A stretch of 64,000 bases of DNA from the NCBI GenBank assembly GCA_023426125.1, contig JAFABI010000032.1, positions 124,001-188,000 of the forward strand, in the 5' to 3' direction. Of the stretch, positions 35,334 to 44,707 are shown piece by piece; position 1 is the first letter of the stretch; each line of letters starts with the position of its first letter. The notes beneath the pieces are model-generated. The model ran no database searches and was not told where the DNA came from. It saw only the letters and a program-made list of their open reading frames with translations. The translations under genes were made by a program, and so were the position numbers. The stretch is from Bacillota bacterium (GTDB lineage: Bacteria; Bacillota; Clostridia; Acetivibrionales; DTU013).

Positions 35334-37206
35334 CAACCGGATCAAAGATGTCTATGCTCATCCCGTCGGGCGTGATATCCTTCGAAAAATATTGCTTCAG
35401 ATGGGGCGCAGCGATGCCCTTGCCAAAAACCCCGTGATTGGAAGTATTAAGCTGAAGGCACTGCCCAGGCTTACGGGAGGGCAGGTGGACGCGGGCTTTC
35501 TCATCACATTTCTTGAGCTTTTAAACAGCGAGCCCGATACCCCGCGCACCGACGACGGTCCGGTAACAGCTGCCTGGTGGAAGGAAGCGGTGTTTTACCA
35601 GATCTACCCCCGAAGCTTTAAAGACAGCAACGGCGACGGGATCGGCGATTTGCGCGGCATACTGGAAAAGCTGGACTACCTGAAGCAGCTGGGGGTGGAT
35701 GCCCTATGGCTCTCGCCGGTTTACGACTCGCCCAATGACGACAACGGTTATGATATCCGCGACTATCGCAAAATTATGACCGAATTCGGCACGATGGAGG
35801 ACTTCGATCAGTTGCTGGAAGGCATTCACTCACGCGGCATGCGGCTCATCATGGACCTGGTGGTGAACCATACCTCCGATGAACACGAGTGGTTCAAAAA
35901 AGCAATTTACGAACCCGGTTCCCGGTACGGCGACTACTATCTGTTCCGCGATAAGGCCAACAACTGGACTTCTTTTTTCGGCGGCAGTGCGTGGAACTAC
36001 TACGAAGAGCGTAAGCAGTATGCCCTGCACCTGTTTTCCAAAAAGCAAATGGACCTCAACTGGGAAAACCCCGCCCTCCGCGCCGAAATCAGGGATATGG
36101 TCCGGTGGTGGCTGCAAAAGGGCGTAGACGGCTTCCGCATGGATGTTGTGAACTATATTTCAAAGCGGCACGGCCTGCCCGGCGGCAACGAGCGCATTGG
36201 CCGCCTCATGGGCTTTTTCGGCGTCGAACACTATTTTTACGGCCCGCGCCTCCATGAATATTTTCGTGAACTGAAAAGCGAAGCGTTTGCTCCCTTTGAC
36301 GCCTTTTCCGTGGGTGAAACTCCGGGCATCGGCATGGAAATGGGCAAGCTGCTCACGGCAGATTACCGCGGTGAGCTTGACATGGTATTCAACTTCGACC
36401 ACCTGGAAACGCCGGGGCGAGTCCGCTTCGATGTTTACAAATATGACCTGAATTATTATAAAGCCTCCATGATCAATTTGATGGAAAACTATGGCAGCAG
36501 CCATTGCCAGCCCTCTCTCTTTTTCGAGAATCACGACTATCCGCGCATGCTATCCAAGGTAGATCCCGACCCGCTTTTCCGGAATGTGCTGGCAAAACTT
36601 CTGGCGGCCATGCAGCTCACCCTCCGGGGCACGCCCTTCATCTATCAAGGCCAGGAGCTGGGCATGATCAATGGGGCTTTCACCTCCATCGGCCAGCTGC
36701 AGGATGTGGAGAGCCTCAACCTGTATGCCGAGCTCTGCAAGACAATGAGCGAAGCCGATGCTTTCAAAAAGGTGCTGGCCGGAACCCGTGACCATTCGCG
36801 CACCCCCATGCAATGGAGCGGCGGCAAACATGCAGGCTTTTCCGACGCCGAACCGTGGATAGGCGCCAGCGACGACCGCAAGGTCTGCAATGCGGCGGAG
36901 CAGATTTCGGATGAAGGCTCGGTCTGGAGCTTTTACCGTGACCTTATCCAGCTGAGAAGATCACACCCCGCGCTTGTCTACGGAAGCATCAAGATCGTCA
37001 ACAAAAAGAAACGGAACCTGTTTACCTTTTACCGCACCGGCGAAAACGAAACTTTTTACATCGAGTGCAACCTCAGCCGGGAAAGGCTGAAACGAAAAGG
37101 AGGGCTGCCCTGCGGCTTGCGTTTGATCTCAAACTACCCGGAGGCGCCGGAAGCAAAGCTCCGGCCCTACGAAGCGGCGGTCTGGAAGATGAATAAAATA
37201 GTCTAG
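35320..37206 (+). CDS. Family 13 alpha-glucosidase-type hydrolase with N-terminal helical domain
   Basis: This 628-residue protein starts at an ATG that overlaps the symporter stop by 14 bp and is preceded by GAGGAA. Residues 1-75 (YAHPVGRDILRKILLQMG) form a small domain also known at the ends of some glycosidases of anaerobes. The rest is a GH13 alpha-glucosidase/oligo-1,6-glucosidase with FYQIYPRSFKDSNGDGIGDL and catalytic Asp275 (FRMDVVN), Glu333 (VGETPG) and Asp406 (ENHDYPR). It is cytoplasmic. Together with the GH1 enzyme it suggests use of glucosides with both alpha and beta linkages. Confidence 0.9.
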   Translation: MLTNNNRIKDVYAHPVGRDILRKILLQMGRSDALAKNPVIGSIKLKALPRLTGGQVDAGFLITFLELLNSEPDTPRTDDGPVTAAWWKEAVFYQIYPRSFKDSNGDGIGDLRGILEKLDYLKQLGVDALWLSPVYDSPNDDNGYDIRDYRKIMTEFGTMEDFDQLLEGIHSRGMRLIMDLVVNHTSDEHEWFKKAIYEPGSRYGDYYLFRDKANNWTSFFGGSAWNYYEERKQYALHLFSKKQMDLNWENPALRAEIRDMVRWWLQKGVDGFRMDVVNYISKRHGLPGGNERIGRLMGFFGVEHYFYGPRLHEYFRELKSEAFAPFDAFSVGETPGIGMEMGKLLTADYRGELDMVFNFDHLETPGRVRFDVYKYDLNYYKASMINLMENYGSSHCQPSLFFENHDYPRMLSKVDPDPLFRNVLAKLLAAMQLTLRGTPFIYQGQELGMINGAFTSIGQLQDVESLNLYAELCKTMSEADAFKKVLAGTRDHSRTPMQWSGGKHAGFSDAEPWIGASDDRKVCNAAEQISDEGSVWSFYRDLIQLRRSHPALVYGSIKIVNKKKRNLFTFYRTGENETFYIECNLSRERLKRKGGLPCGLRLISNYPEAPEAKLRPYEAAVWKMNKIV

Positions 37207-37280
37207 AGGCGGAGTATCCTGATCTTGAAGAAACTTAATTCCCTATTGATAGCAGATAAATGATAGAAAAATGAAGATTA

Positions 37281-37670
37281 TCATCTCTTCTTCTGCTTTT
37301 TTGCTTCCGCCTGCTTTTTATTCTCTTCAACTCTGAACCTGACGATCCTGCCTATTAATTCATAAGGCAGCGGCTTATCAATAGGAAACTGCACTGATCC
37401 CTTCGCCCCTTTGTATCCGGATAGTTCATCCTTGAATGCCTCAATTCCCCTGGGCGCCGGATAAAAACCGATATGGTTTTTATAGGCGGCAAAATGCACC
37501 AGATTTCCATGCAGTGCAAATGTAGGCATTTGATAGCTGATTTTTTCCTCGGCCTCAGGCGCCGCTTCCTTTATAACTTTCCTCATGGCCTCCAGCATTT
37601 CCTGAACCAGGGGAGGAAATTGTGCAATATACTCATCGATGGTGGTATAAGCAATTATATTCTTTTCCAT
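37281..37670 (-). CDS. DUF1801 (YdhG-like) protein
   Basis: This 129-residue protein matches the DUF1801 family (TIDEYIAQFPPLVQEMLEAMRKVI at the start in outline, then ISYQMPTFALHG and AAYKNHIGFYP), with a basic lysine-rich tail. The family has a frataxin-like fold and is related to YdhG of Bacillus, proposed to handle iron. GGAGGA precedes the ATG. It is a single gene converging on the sugar operon. Confidence 0.85.
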   Translation of the reverse strand: MEKNIIAYTTIDEYIAQFPPLVQEMLEAMRKVIKEAAPEAEEKISYQMPTFALHGNLVHFAAYKNHIGFYPAPRGIEAFKDELSGYKGAKGSVQFPIDKPLPYELIGRIVRFRVEENKKQAEAKKQKKR

Positions 37671-38095
37671 GGTCTCCTCCGTCCTCCTTTTTATTATCCA
37701 AAATGTCGCATTGCACCGGTAGGTTCCTGTCTGTGTTCACATTGTAGATATATCCACAATGTCCATATTTCAAACATAGAAGTCCAATTTTCATATCCAA
37801 CCGCCTCAGCGGCTTCTGCCAGGAGCTATCCGTTTTTTTTGCGCCTTGAATGCTTAGCAATCCCGGATTGATTCAAAAAGCTGTGGAAGGTTTGAAAACC
37901 CTTGATGACAGCGATATACTCATGTTTTAAGTTATATTAACCGTCTGCAAAGGAAATAAGCTGACAGGGGACGGTTCTCCACTGTCGCACATGGATGGAA
38001 AGCATGCTTTCATGCTCAATTGCCGCTCTGCGGCAAAAGTATTCGGTATTCAATGCGGGGGCGGCCATTGGTCGCCCGTATTTGCTACCATGAAT
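37671..38095. other. Intergenic stretch with a copy of repeat B
   Basis: No gene is supported. A copy of dispersed repeat B (GGGGGCGGCCATTGGTCGCC) lies at 38054-38080, next to the end of the DUF362 gene, and a GGGGACGGTTC fragment related to repeat C lies near 37967. A short minus-strand open frame (37860-37633) has no good ribosome site and no family resemblance. Confidence 0.45.
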
Positions 38096-39013
38096 TCAAT
38101 ACCTTTGAAATTTTCTTTTTATAGCATCCAGCTCCGCCCCAATGATTTTTATCCTGCTTAAATCCGATATCCCCAGGCCTTCTCCGGCTGCCAGTTGGAC
38201 ATGGAGAACCTCGTCCACCGTAAAGCCCATAAAGGTCAGCGCCACAGTATCTACGGCAACGAGGTCTGCTCCTGCAAATACGATATTTGACTGAACGGGC
38301 CTGACCAACAAAGGACCGTAACCTTCGCCTCCAATGATTCCGTCGATTACCACGAAATCCGGCTTCCTTATTTTATTTAAATCGACGATGACTTCCTTCA
38401 GTCCCCAGATATGAAGCTTTTCCTTATAGTCTTCGCCATAGAACCGTGTCGGAGGTACACCCATGGAATTCTTAAGGCTTAAGGAAACACCGGCGTCATA
38501 TTCAAAATGCGTCTTTAATTTTGCAGCGCCGATCACAACATCCGCATCCATATAGACTTTCGGGATAAACAAGGCTTCTTTGCATAAGCTATTTTCCGCC
38601 CTGAGCTCATAACAGCTTTCCCTGTCGCAAGTATTCATATCAAACAATGCAGCGCCGGATATTTTATCATAACCAACCGCCTCAAAAACATTTCCAAACG
38701 GTGTTCCCTCTGCGATGATTATTTCTCCCGCACCGCATTCCTTTACCATATCGACTATTTGCTGTACCACCCTGTAATCGGTGACTATGCCTTCTTCCGG
38801 CAATGATTGCTTTACAAGGTTGGGTTTAATGATCACAGTAGCATTTTTCTTAATGATGCTACTCAGCCCTCCTGCATTTGCAATGGCCCTCCCTGTCACC
38901 GTTTGATGATCGCTCCCCAATCCGATACCTACAATTGGTTCTTCCGTAGCCGCCAATGTTGACCTCTTCATTTTTTCTTCCACCTGCATGGATACTAAAG
39001 CCTGATACTCCAT
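38096..39013 (-). CDS. DUF362-domain protein
   Basis: This 305-residue protein matches DUF362 (IIKPNLVKQSLPEEGIVTDYRVV, IIIAEGTPFG, VVIGAAKLKTHFEYDAGVSLSLKNSMG). In longer family members this domain is fused to ferredoxin domains; here no Cys-rich module is present. The family is found in anaerobes and its biochemical role is not settled. It stands alone with a GGAG seven bases before the ATG. Confidence 0.82.
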   Translation of the reverse strand: MEYQALVSMQVEEKMKRSTLAATEEPIVGIGLGSDHQTVTGRAIANAGGLSSIIKKNATVIIKPNLVKQSLPEEGIVTDYRVVQQIVDMVKECGAGEIIIAEGTPFGNVFEAVGYDKISGAALFDMNTCDRESCYELRAENSLCKEALFIPKVYMDADVVIGAAKLKTHFEYDAGVSLSLKNSMGVPPTRFYGEDYKEKLHIWGLKEVIVDLNKIRKPDFVVIDGIIGGEGYGPLLVRPVQSNIVFAGADLVAVDTVALTFMGFTVDEVLHVQLAAGEGLGISDLSRIKIIGAELDAIKRKFQRY

Positions 39014-39347
39014 AATACATCTCCACCCCCGAAAAAATTAATCCCATCGAAAATATGCCATTCTATTGAAACAAGTGGGTTCTATAAGCAAACATCCCAT
39101 TTGTTTACATAACATTATACTGGGAATAGAAGGCTTAATGTTCCAACAATTGGTTAAAATTTCGGAGCTTCTTTTCACCAGGCAATAGAACGGCCGCTGC
39201 CGGGTGGCTGCCTATGAATTCCCTCACTTTGAGGTAAATGTTTCCGGTTATAAATGCAGGCCGGTTCAGGAAAAGATAGACAGCAGATGCAAACGAACAT
39301 ATTATTCTTAAGGTTTCGTTAAAAAAGCAGTTGAAAGGTTTAGGACG
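39014..39347. other. Intergenic stretch upstream of the Spo0E-like gene
   Basis: No gene or recognised repeat is seen here. It serves as the leader of both the minus-strand DUF362 gene and the plus-strand Spo0E-like gene. Their promoters could not be assigned with confidence. Confidence 0.3.
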
Positions 39348-39527
39348 ATGGATAGTTCTACAAAGGAATTAATGGAAAAAATAAGAGATCTACGCCAGCA
39401 GCTGAATTCGCTTATAGAAATGAAGGATAATCTCCAGGACCCGGAAGTAATCCAGCTAAGCAAGTCCCTCGATGAAAAGCTTTCCGCCTACGAGAAGGAA
39501 GCATACAAAAAGCTAAAGAAAGAGTAA
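39348..39527 (+). CDS. Spo0E-like aspartyl-phosphate phosphatase
   Basis: This short gene encodes 59 residues. The sequence pattern is that of Spo0E-family phosphatases, which remove phosphate from Spo0A-P and so delay sporulation: a first helix LMEKIRDLRQQLNSLIEMK and a second helix with the family motif (VIQLSKSLDEKLSAY, compare S-Q-x-L-D). A weak TTAGGA precedes the ATG. It was easy to miss because of its size. The assignment fits the other spore genes of the window. Confidence 0.8.
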   Translation: MDSSTKELMEKIRDLRQQLNSLIEMKDNLQDPEVIQLSKSLDEKLSAYEKEAYKKLKKE

Positions 39528-39783
39528 CCGGAGAAAGGCCGGGGCCAAAGGCAAAGCAATGTAGCCCGGCTCTCAGGACGGGCGGTCGGATTGCCGGAAG
39601 ACAGTTATCACGTCCGAAACGGCAGGATCATAGTATATAAAATGATAAGAATTGAAAATCACTCTTTTTAAAATGAATATGAGAACCAGGCGCTCCCATG
39701 ATACTGCTCTTTATTAGCTTATCCCTATTCTTTTTTCAGTGTATCATATCAATACATAACCGGTCAATGCTGGAAGTGTAATA

Positions 39784-40983
39784 TCAGTCTTCCGGGCCGG
39801 CAGCTTCTCCGCTGTCCCTGTCCTGTCCCCTGTACCGCTGAAAAAGGAAGATGCTCCCGATGACAAGGATGGTGGAAAAGCTAACAAGGGAAGTGCAGAG
39901 AAATACTTGCCTGATTCCCAGATAGTCGCTTAAAAGTCCCCCGGCAACACTGCCCAGCATCCGCGCAAGTCCCATGCACAGCAGGGCGTTCAGAGTTTGT
40001 CCGGAGGCTCTCAGCTCCCGTGGTACGTTCCTGTTGATATATGTGGCCAGACAGAATGCAAATACGATAAAGGACAAGCCATGGGTTGAGTTGACCGCCA
40101 AAAGCGCATTGACGTCGGTGATCAGGTGCAGCAGTAGCCAGCGGGCCGAGATGATCAGAGCGGAGACGCAAAGGACAAGCCTGATTCCAAACCTCTCCAG
40201 GATTTTGTCTGCAAACAGCAAAAAGGGGATCTCACTGGTAGAAGTAATGAACATCGCTACGCCCAGCAGGGCTGTGCTCGCTCCCAGCTGCTTGTAGTAA
40301 ATGGGAAAGAAGCTGTAGTAGAAACCAAAGGTCACCTGGATGATAAAATTAAAGGCCAGCAAAGTGACCAGGCTGCGGTTTTTCAGCAGCAGCCACGGCG
40401 ACGTCCTGCGTCCCTCCGCCTGATGCCCTTTGACGACGGGTAACCGGCATACCGCAAGAAAAGTAAAGATCGCCGTGCAAAAATAGATTGCAAAAATCCC
40501 CTCGATATTCTGCCGGGCAATGATTCCCGCGCCGACAGACATGACCGCAAACCCCAGGGTGCCGGCCATCCGGATGGGTCCGAATTTCCATCGGCCCGCC
40601 TCCAGTTGTTCAAGGGTGATGGCGTCGCTCAGCGGATTGATGGAAGACTGAAAAAAATTAAAAACAGCAATCACTGCAAATAGGTAGATGAAATTTGCGG
40701 ACAACGGATACAGGAGGATCGCTGCAGCACTGCACAGTACCACGATCTTCAGTATCCCGTTCTTGCTTTTGGCCCTGTCGCTGGCAAGTCCCCATACCGG
40801 ATTTGCCAGGATTGCCACCACCGGTCCTATGGCCAGCAATGTTCCGACGGAGGTCCGGCTAAAGCCCAATTGATCCAGGTAAACCGGGATGAATGTATTA
40901 TAGCTGGCATTCCCCATATACGACAGCGCATAAAACAGTAGAAAATAATACGGGTACCTGCTCCCGCTTTCCTTGACCCACAA
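39784..40983 (-). CDS. MFS transporter (LacY/NupG-like MFS_1 group)
   Basis: This protein of about 399 residues has twelve hydrophobic segments and the loop-2/3 motif NPVWGLASDRAKSKNG of the major facilitator superfamily. The overall pattern (FLLFYALSYMGNASYNTFIPVYLDQLG) resembles the LacY/nucleoside-symporter-like group. The TTG at 40983 is the preferred start because GAGGTG precedes it by six bases; a GTG at 40992 overlaps that site. The substrate is unknown. It is a single gene. Confidence 0.85.
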   Translation of the reverse strand: MWVKESGSRYPYYFLLFYALSYMGNASYNTFIPVYLDQLGFSRTSVGTLLAIGPVVAILANPVWGLASDRAKSKNGILKIVVLCSAAAILLYPLSANFIYLFAVIAVFNFFQSSINPLSDAITLEQLEAGRWKFGPIRMAGTLGFAVMSVGAGIIARQNIEGIFAIYFCTAIFTFLAVCRLPVVKGHQAEGRRTSPWLLLKNRSLVTLLAFNFIIQVTFGFYYSFFPIYYKQLGASTALLGVAMFITSTSEIPFLLFADKILERFGIRLVLCVSALIISARWLLLHLITDVNALLAVNSTHGLSFIVFAFCLATYINRNVPRELRASGQTLNALLCMGLARMLGSVAGGLLSDYLGIRQVFLCTSLVSFSTILVIGSIFLFQRYRGQDRDSGEAAGPED

Positions 40984-41103
40984 AATCCGCACCTCTTGAA
41001 TGTATTTTTGCTAATTGTTTTTACTATACTCCCTTTCATGCCCTCCCGTCAATATTTGCCGTAAATGCTGCAAAATCTATATGCAGCTAAGCAATGCACC
41101 AAC

Positions 41104-41383
41104 TGTCAAGGGGGACAGGTACATGTCAAGGGGACAGGTACATTGACACGAGGATGTAAATCGACTGTAGGGGCGCATGTCAAGGGGACAGGTACACTGA
41201 CATAAGGATGTAAATCGACTGTAGGCGCGCATTCCGCGTCCGGAGGTGTCAAGGGGACGGGGTTGTTGACACCCCTTGACACCCTGTCATTGCGAGCGGA
41301 ACGTAAGTGGAGCGAAGCAATCTCAATGATGCTATCCTTGCTGGAAGTTGAGATTGCCGCGTCGCACGGCTCCTAGCAATGAC
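41104..41383. repeat. Tandem repeat C array and a full repeat A
   Basis: From 41104 to about 41285, units of roughly 57-65 bp recur imperfectly. Each contains GTCAAGGGGACAGGTACA, then TTGACAC or CTGACAT, AGGATGTAAATCGACTGTAG and a GGCGC stretch. From 41286 to 41383 follows a full copy of repeat A with arms GTCATTGCGAG and AGCAATGAC. No coding sequence lies in the 41000-41660 gap. The AT-rich stretch TATGCTATACTGG near 41508 may be the promoter of the aldo/keto reductase. Confidence 0.75.
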
Positions 41384-41660
41384 AGCCGGGGAGCTGTCTA
41401 TCTTGGTTCGTATAAATCCCTGTCCCATCTTAGTTCGCATTCTTTCCATTATGCGCATAATTTTTATAGCGTCATTGCCGTGACACTTCTGTGATAAAAT
41501 GAAAAAATATGCTATACTGGTATGGTCAGTACTGCGGCGAAACATTTAGATTATCCTTTCAAACAATCGTGTTGAAGGCTTCGCGATATTTTCGGGAAAG
41601 CTCACAATGCCATAGTACTCGTCAGGATCTAGAATTTATTTATGAACGGAAGTCGATGAA

Positions 41661-42689
41661 ATGGTTAAAATAAGACTGGGGCGTACAAATCTTCTCGCGG
41701 GCAGGTGCAGCTTCGGTGCGCTTCCCATTCAAAGGATCCCGCAGCAGGAGGCGGTATATCTGCTGCAAAAGGCTTATTCCAACGGGATCAATTTTTATGA
41801 TACCGCCCGCGGCTATACCGACAGTGAAGAAAAAATAGGGCAGGCACTGTCAAAAGTCCGCCAGAACATAATAATCGCAACAAAAACCTTTGCCAAAGAC
41901 AAGGAAACCTTATTCCTGCACCTGGAAACCAGCTTGCGGAATCTTAAAACGGATTACATCGATATCTATCAGCTGCACAATCCCGAGACGCTTCCGGTCC
42001 CCGGAGGGCCCGACGGACTGTATGAAGGGCTGCTATCTGCCCGGGAGAAAGGGTATATCCGGTTTATCAGCATCACGAACCACAGGCTGGGAGTCGCCAC
42101 AGAGGCCGTCAAATCCGGGCTGTATGATACGGTCCAATTTCCGTTGAGCCTGCTTTCCTCGAAGGAGGAGCTCAAGCTCATCGATGAATGCAAAGCTTCC
42201 GACGTCGGGCTCATCGCCATGAAAGCCTTGTCCGGAGGGTTGATCACACGTGCGGACAGTGCTTTTGCCTTTTTGAATCAGTTTGACAATGTTGTTCCCA
42301 TCTGGGGCATACAAAAGGAATGCGAGTTGGATGAATTCCTGGGTTTTGAAAAAAATCCACCCCAGTTGGACGGTCCAATGCTTGAAGTCATTGAGCAGTA
42401 CCGCAGCGAATTTTCCGGCAGCTTCTGCAGGGCATGCGGATACTGCCTGCCATGTCCCGCCGGCATTCCCATCCCCATGGCGGCACGCATGTCGCTGCTG
42501 CTGCGCAGAATGCCTTACCAGCCATTTCTTACCCAAGAGTGGCAGGAGAAGATGAACCGGATCGAAGCATGCCAGGAATGCGGCCGCTGTAAAAGGCAGT
42601 GTCCCTACGAACTGGATACTCCCAGTATATTAAGGGGGATGCTGGAGGATTACAGACAGTTCTGCAGCAGTCATGGAACCGTGGGGTAA
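41661..42689 (+). CDS. Aldo/keto reductase with C-terminal ferredoxin-type domain
   Basis: This 342-residue protein has an aldo/keto reductase barrel (NFYDTARGYTDSEEKIG with the catalytic Asp and Tyr, the lysine in TKTF, and the histidine in IYQLHNPE). The last 100 residues carry two 4Fe-4S type cysteine groups (CRACGYCLPCPAGIP and CQECGRCKRQCPYELDTP). This fusion is common in anaerobes and suggests electron transfer between ferredoxin clusters and the reductase site. It converges on the ABC-F gene with only eight bp between them. Confidence 0.9.
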   Translation: MVKIRLGRTNLLAGRCSFGALPIQRIPQQEAVYLLQKAYSNGINFYDTARGYTDSEEKIGQALSKVRQNIIIATKTFAKDKETLFLHLETSLRNLKTDYIDIYQLHNPETLPVPGGPDGLYEGLLSAREKGYIRFISITNHRLGVATEAVKSGLYDTVQFPLSLLSSKEELKLIDECKASDVGLIAMKALSGGLITRADSAFAFLNQFDNVVPIWGIQKECELDEFLGFEKNPPQLDGPMLEVIEQYRSEFSGSFCRACGYCLPCPAGIPIPMAARMSLLLRRMPYQPFLTQEWQEKMNRIEACQECGRCKRQCPYELDTPSILRGMLEDYRQFCSSHGTVG

Positions 42690-42697
42690 CAAAAGGC

Positions 42698-44617
42698 TTA
42701 ATCCACGGTTCCAGCCTCCACATATGCTTCATACAGGTTTTCCAGTTCCTTTAGGATTGCATCATACTCCACATAGTTTTCAGGCGGCGTATCGATTCCA
42801 AAGGTACTTTCAAGCTCCTTTCGCTTCCTCTCAAGTCCGGTAATCCTGACTTCCAGCTGCCCCATATCCGGTCCTTTTGCCACCGGCTGCCCTGCTGCAT
42901 CCTGGCCGGGCCTGCCGGGAATCCTGGCTGCCACCGGCTTTTTTCCTCCTTTCTCGGTCTGCTTTGCTGTCTCCGCTTCAGCCTTTTTTTGCCTGTAAAC
43001 CTCATAATTTCCGTCCATAGACCGGACAGTACCGCCGGAAAACTCCAATATTCTGTGAATACACCGGTTCAGGAAATACCTGTCATGCGAAATGGCGATA
43101 ACGGTACCCTTGAATTCTAGCAGCGCAGCCTCCAGGGCGTCCCTTGCCGGCACGTCGAGATGGTTTGTAGGCTCGTCCATAATCAGGCAGTCCGGGTTTT
43201 CAAGCATCATACAGCCCAGGTAGAGCCTTACCCTTTCTCCGCCGCTTAGAACTTCAATTCTTTTTTCCACCTCATCCCCATAGAACTGAAATCCGGCAAG
43301 ATAGTCCCTTGCGGAATCCATGGGCATATCCCTTGCGGCAAGAAGCTCTTCCATGATGGTACGTCCTTCGTCCCGGAACTCTACTTCCTGGCCCAGATAC
43401 CCATACCTTACCCATTCTCCCAGCCTTGCTCTCCCTTTGAAATCCCCGTCCTTTCCGAGAAGGATGTTGAGCAGGGTGGTTTTACCACAGCCGTTGGGGC
43501 CTATGATCCCTATCTTTTCCCCTCCCCTTATAAGGAAGCTCACTTCCGAAAACAACCGGGAACCGCCGAAATATTTGGCCAGGCCGTCGGCCATGGCGAT
43601 TTCGGCACTCCTATGCTTAACAGGATCAAAGGATACCTTTGGCGCCGTCGTACGGTAAAGATGATGCCGGTCTTTCATTTCCCTAAGGTCAGAGTCCAGC
43701 TCCTTCTGACGCCGCTGGACGGTTTTCAGCCGGCTTTTCCACGCGCTGATTTTTTGCGCACCCTTCAATTGCTCCGCAACAGCAGTTTCACGCTTTATTT
43801 CCTGCCGGAGCCTGAACTGTTCCTTCTGCGCGAACTCCCTCATGCGGTCCTTTTGCTCCATAAAAGTGGAATAATTTCCGCTTCTTTCTACAACGGTTCC
43901 GTTTCCAAGCTCGGCAACCCTTGTAGCCACCTGGTCAAGGAAATACCTGTCGTGGGATACCACAAGGACTCCTCCTTCAAACCTTTTCAGAAATCCTTCC
44001 AGCCATTCCACGGCGTCGATATCCAGATGGTTTGTCGGCTCGTCCAGCACCAACAAGTCGGGGTCCTCCAGCAAAATCCTTGCCAGGGCAACCCTCATCT
44101 TCTCTCCACCGCTCAATAGCTCAAGGGGAAGGGTAAGTGCCTTCTCCTTAAGGCCTAATCCCAGCAGCATGGCTTTTATCCTGGATTCTATTGTGTATCC
44201 GTCCAGGCTTTCATACCGGCTTACAAGCCTTGCATATTCCGAAACGACGGCATTGTATTCTTCGGGAACACCCATCAGTGCAGGTTCCGCCATCTTCCGT
44301 TCCAGGTTTTGAATCTTCTCCTCCAGCCTGCTCACCTCTTCATGGTAAAGGGCAGTCTCCCTGAATATCTTTCCCTCCGGGTCCATTTCCCTCAGGTCCT
44401 GCGTCAGATATCCCATCTTCGCACCTCTTGCGACGGTTGCATTTCCACTGTCGCAGGCTTCAAACCCTGCTGCAATCCGCAAAAGAGTGGTCTTTCCTGA
44501 ACCGTTGGGCCCGACAAGGGCGACTCTTTCACCCTTTTCAATTCTCAGGCTGGCACCGTCAAGGACCATTCGGTTCCGGTATTCCTTTGCAATGTTGTTG
44601 AGTACTAATAAGCTCAT
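42698..44617 (-). CDS. ABC-F family ATPase (ribosome-acting)
   Basis: This 639-residue soluble protein has two ATP-binding cassettes (Walker A GPNGSGKTTL and GPNGCGKTTL; signatures LSGGEKMRVALARI and LSGGERVRLYLGCM; both with DEPTNHLD), joined by a charged linker of about 80 residues, and ends in a coiled coil (from about residue 570). There are no membrane segments. ABC-F proteins act on the ribosome, either as translation factors (Uup/EttA/YdiF) or as antibiotic-protection factors. A hairpin with a T-run in the leader hints at drug-inducible attenuation, but the linker does not identify a resistance type. Confidence 0.9.
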   Translation of the reverse strand: MSLLVLNNIAKEYRNRMVLDGASLRIEKGERVALVGPNGSGKTTLLRIAAGFEACDSGNATVARGAKMGYLTQDLREMDPEGKIFRETALYHEEVSRLEEKIQNLERKMAEPALMGVPEEYNAVVSEYARLVSRYESLDGYTIESRIKAMLLGLGLKEKALTLPLELLSGGEKMRVALARILLEDPDLLVLDEPTNHLDIDAVEWLEGFLKRFEGGVLVVSHDRYFLDQVATRVAELGNGTVVERSGNYSTFMEQKDRMREFAQKEQFRLRQEIKRETAVAEQLKGAQKISAWKSRLKTVQRRQKELDSDLREMKDRHHLYRTTAPKVSFDPVKHRSAEIAMADGLAKYFGGSRLFSEVSFLIRGGEKIGIIGPNGCGKTTLLNILLGKDGDFKGRARLGEWVRYGYLGQEVEFRDEGRTIMEELLAARDMPMDSARDYLAGFQFYGDEVEKRIEVLSGGERVRLYLGCMMLENPDCLIMDEPTNHLDVPARDALEAALLEFKGTVIAISHDRYFLNRCIHRILEFSGGTVRSMDGNYEVYRQKKAEAETAKQTEKGGKKPVAARIPGRPGQDAAGQPVAKGPDMGQLEVRITGLERKRKELESTFGIDTPPENYVEYDAILKELENLYEAYVEAGTVD

Positions 44618-44675
44618 ACGCTTTCCTCCTTTTATTTAAGCCGGACTCTTCCTGCATTCCCGTACTGTGAACAGG

Positions 44676-44707
44676 AAAAACAAAAGACCGCAGACATATC
44701 CGCGGCC
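44676..44707 (-). terminator. Attenuator-like hairpin in the ABC-F leader
   Basis: On the minus strand CCGCGGA pairs with TCTGCGG (one G-U) around a TATG loop, followed by TCTTTTGTTTTT. It ends about 60 bp upstream of the ABC-F ATG. Since the gene it precedes starts just downstream, it is better read as a leader attenuator than as the end of another transcript. Confidence 0.6.

Noticed and set aside
41104..41285. Possible CRISPR array
   Set aside because: The repeated units are imperfect, too few and lack unique spacers of constant length; no cas genes are nearby.
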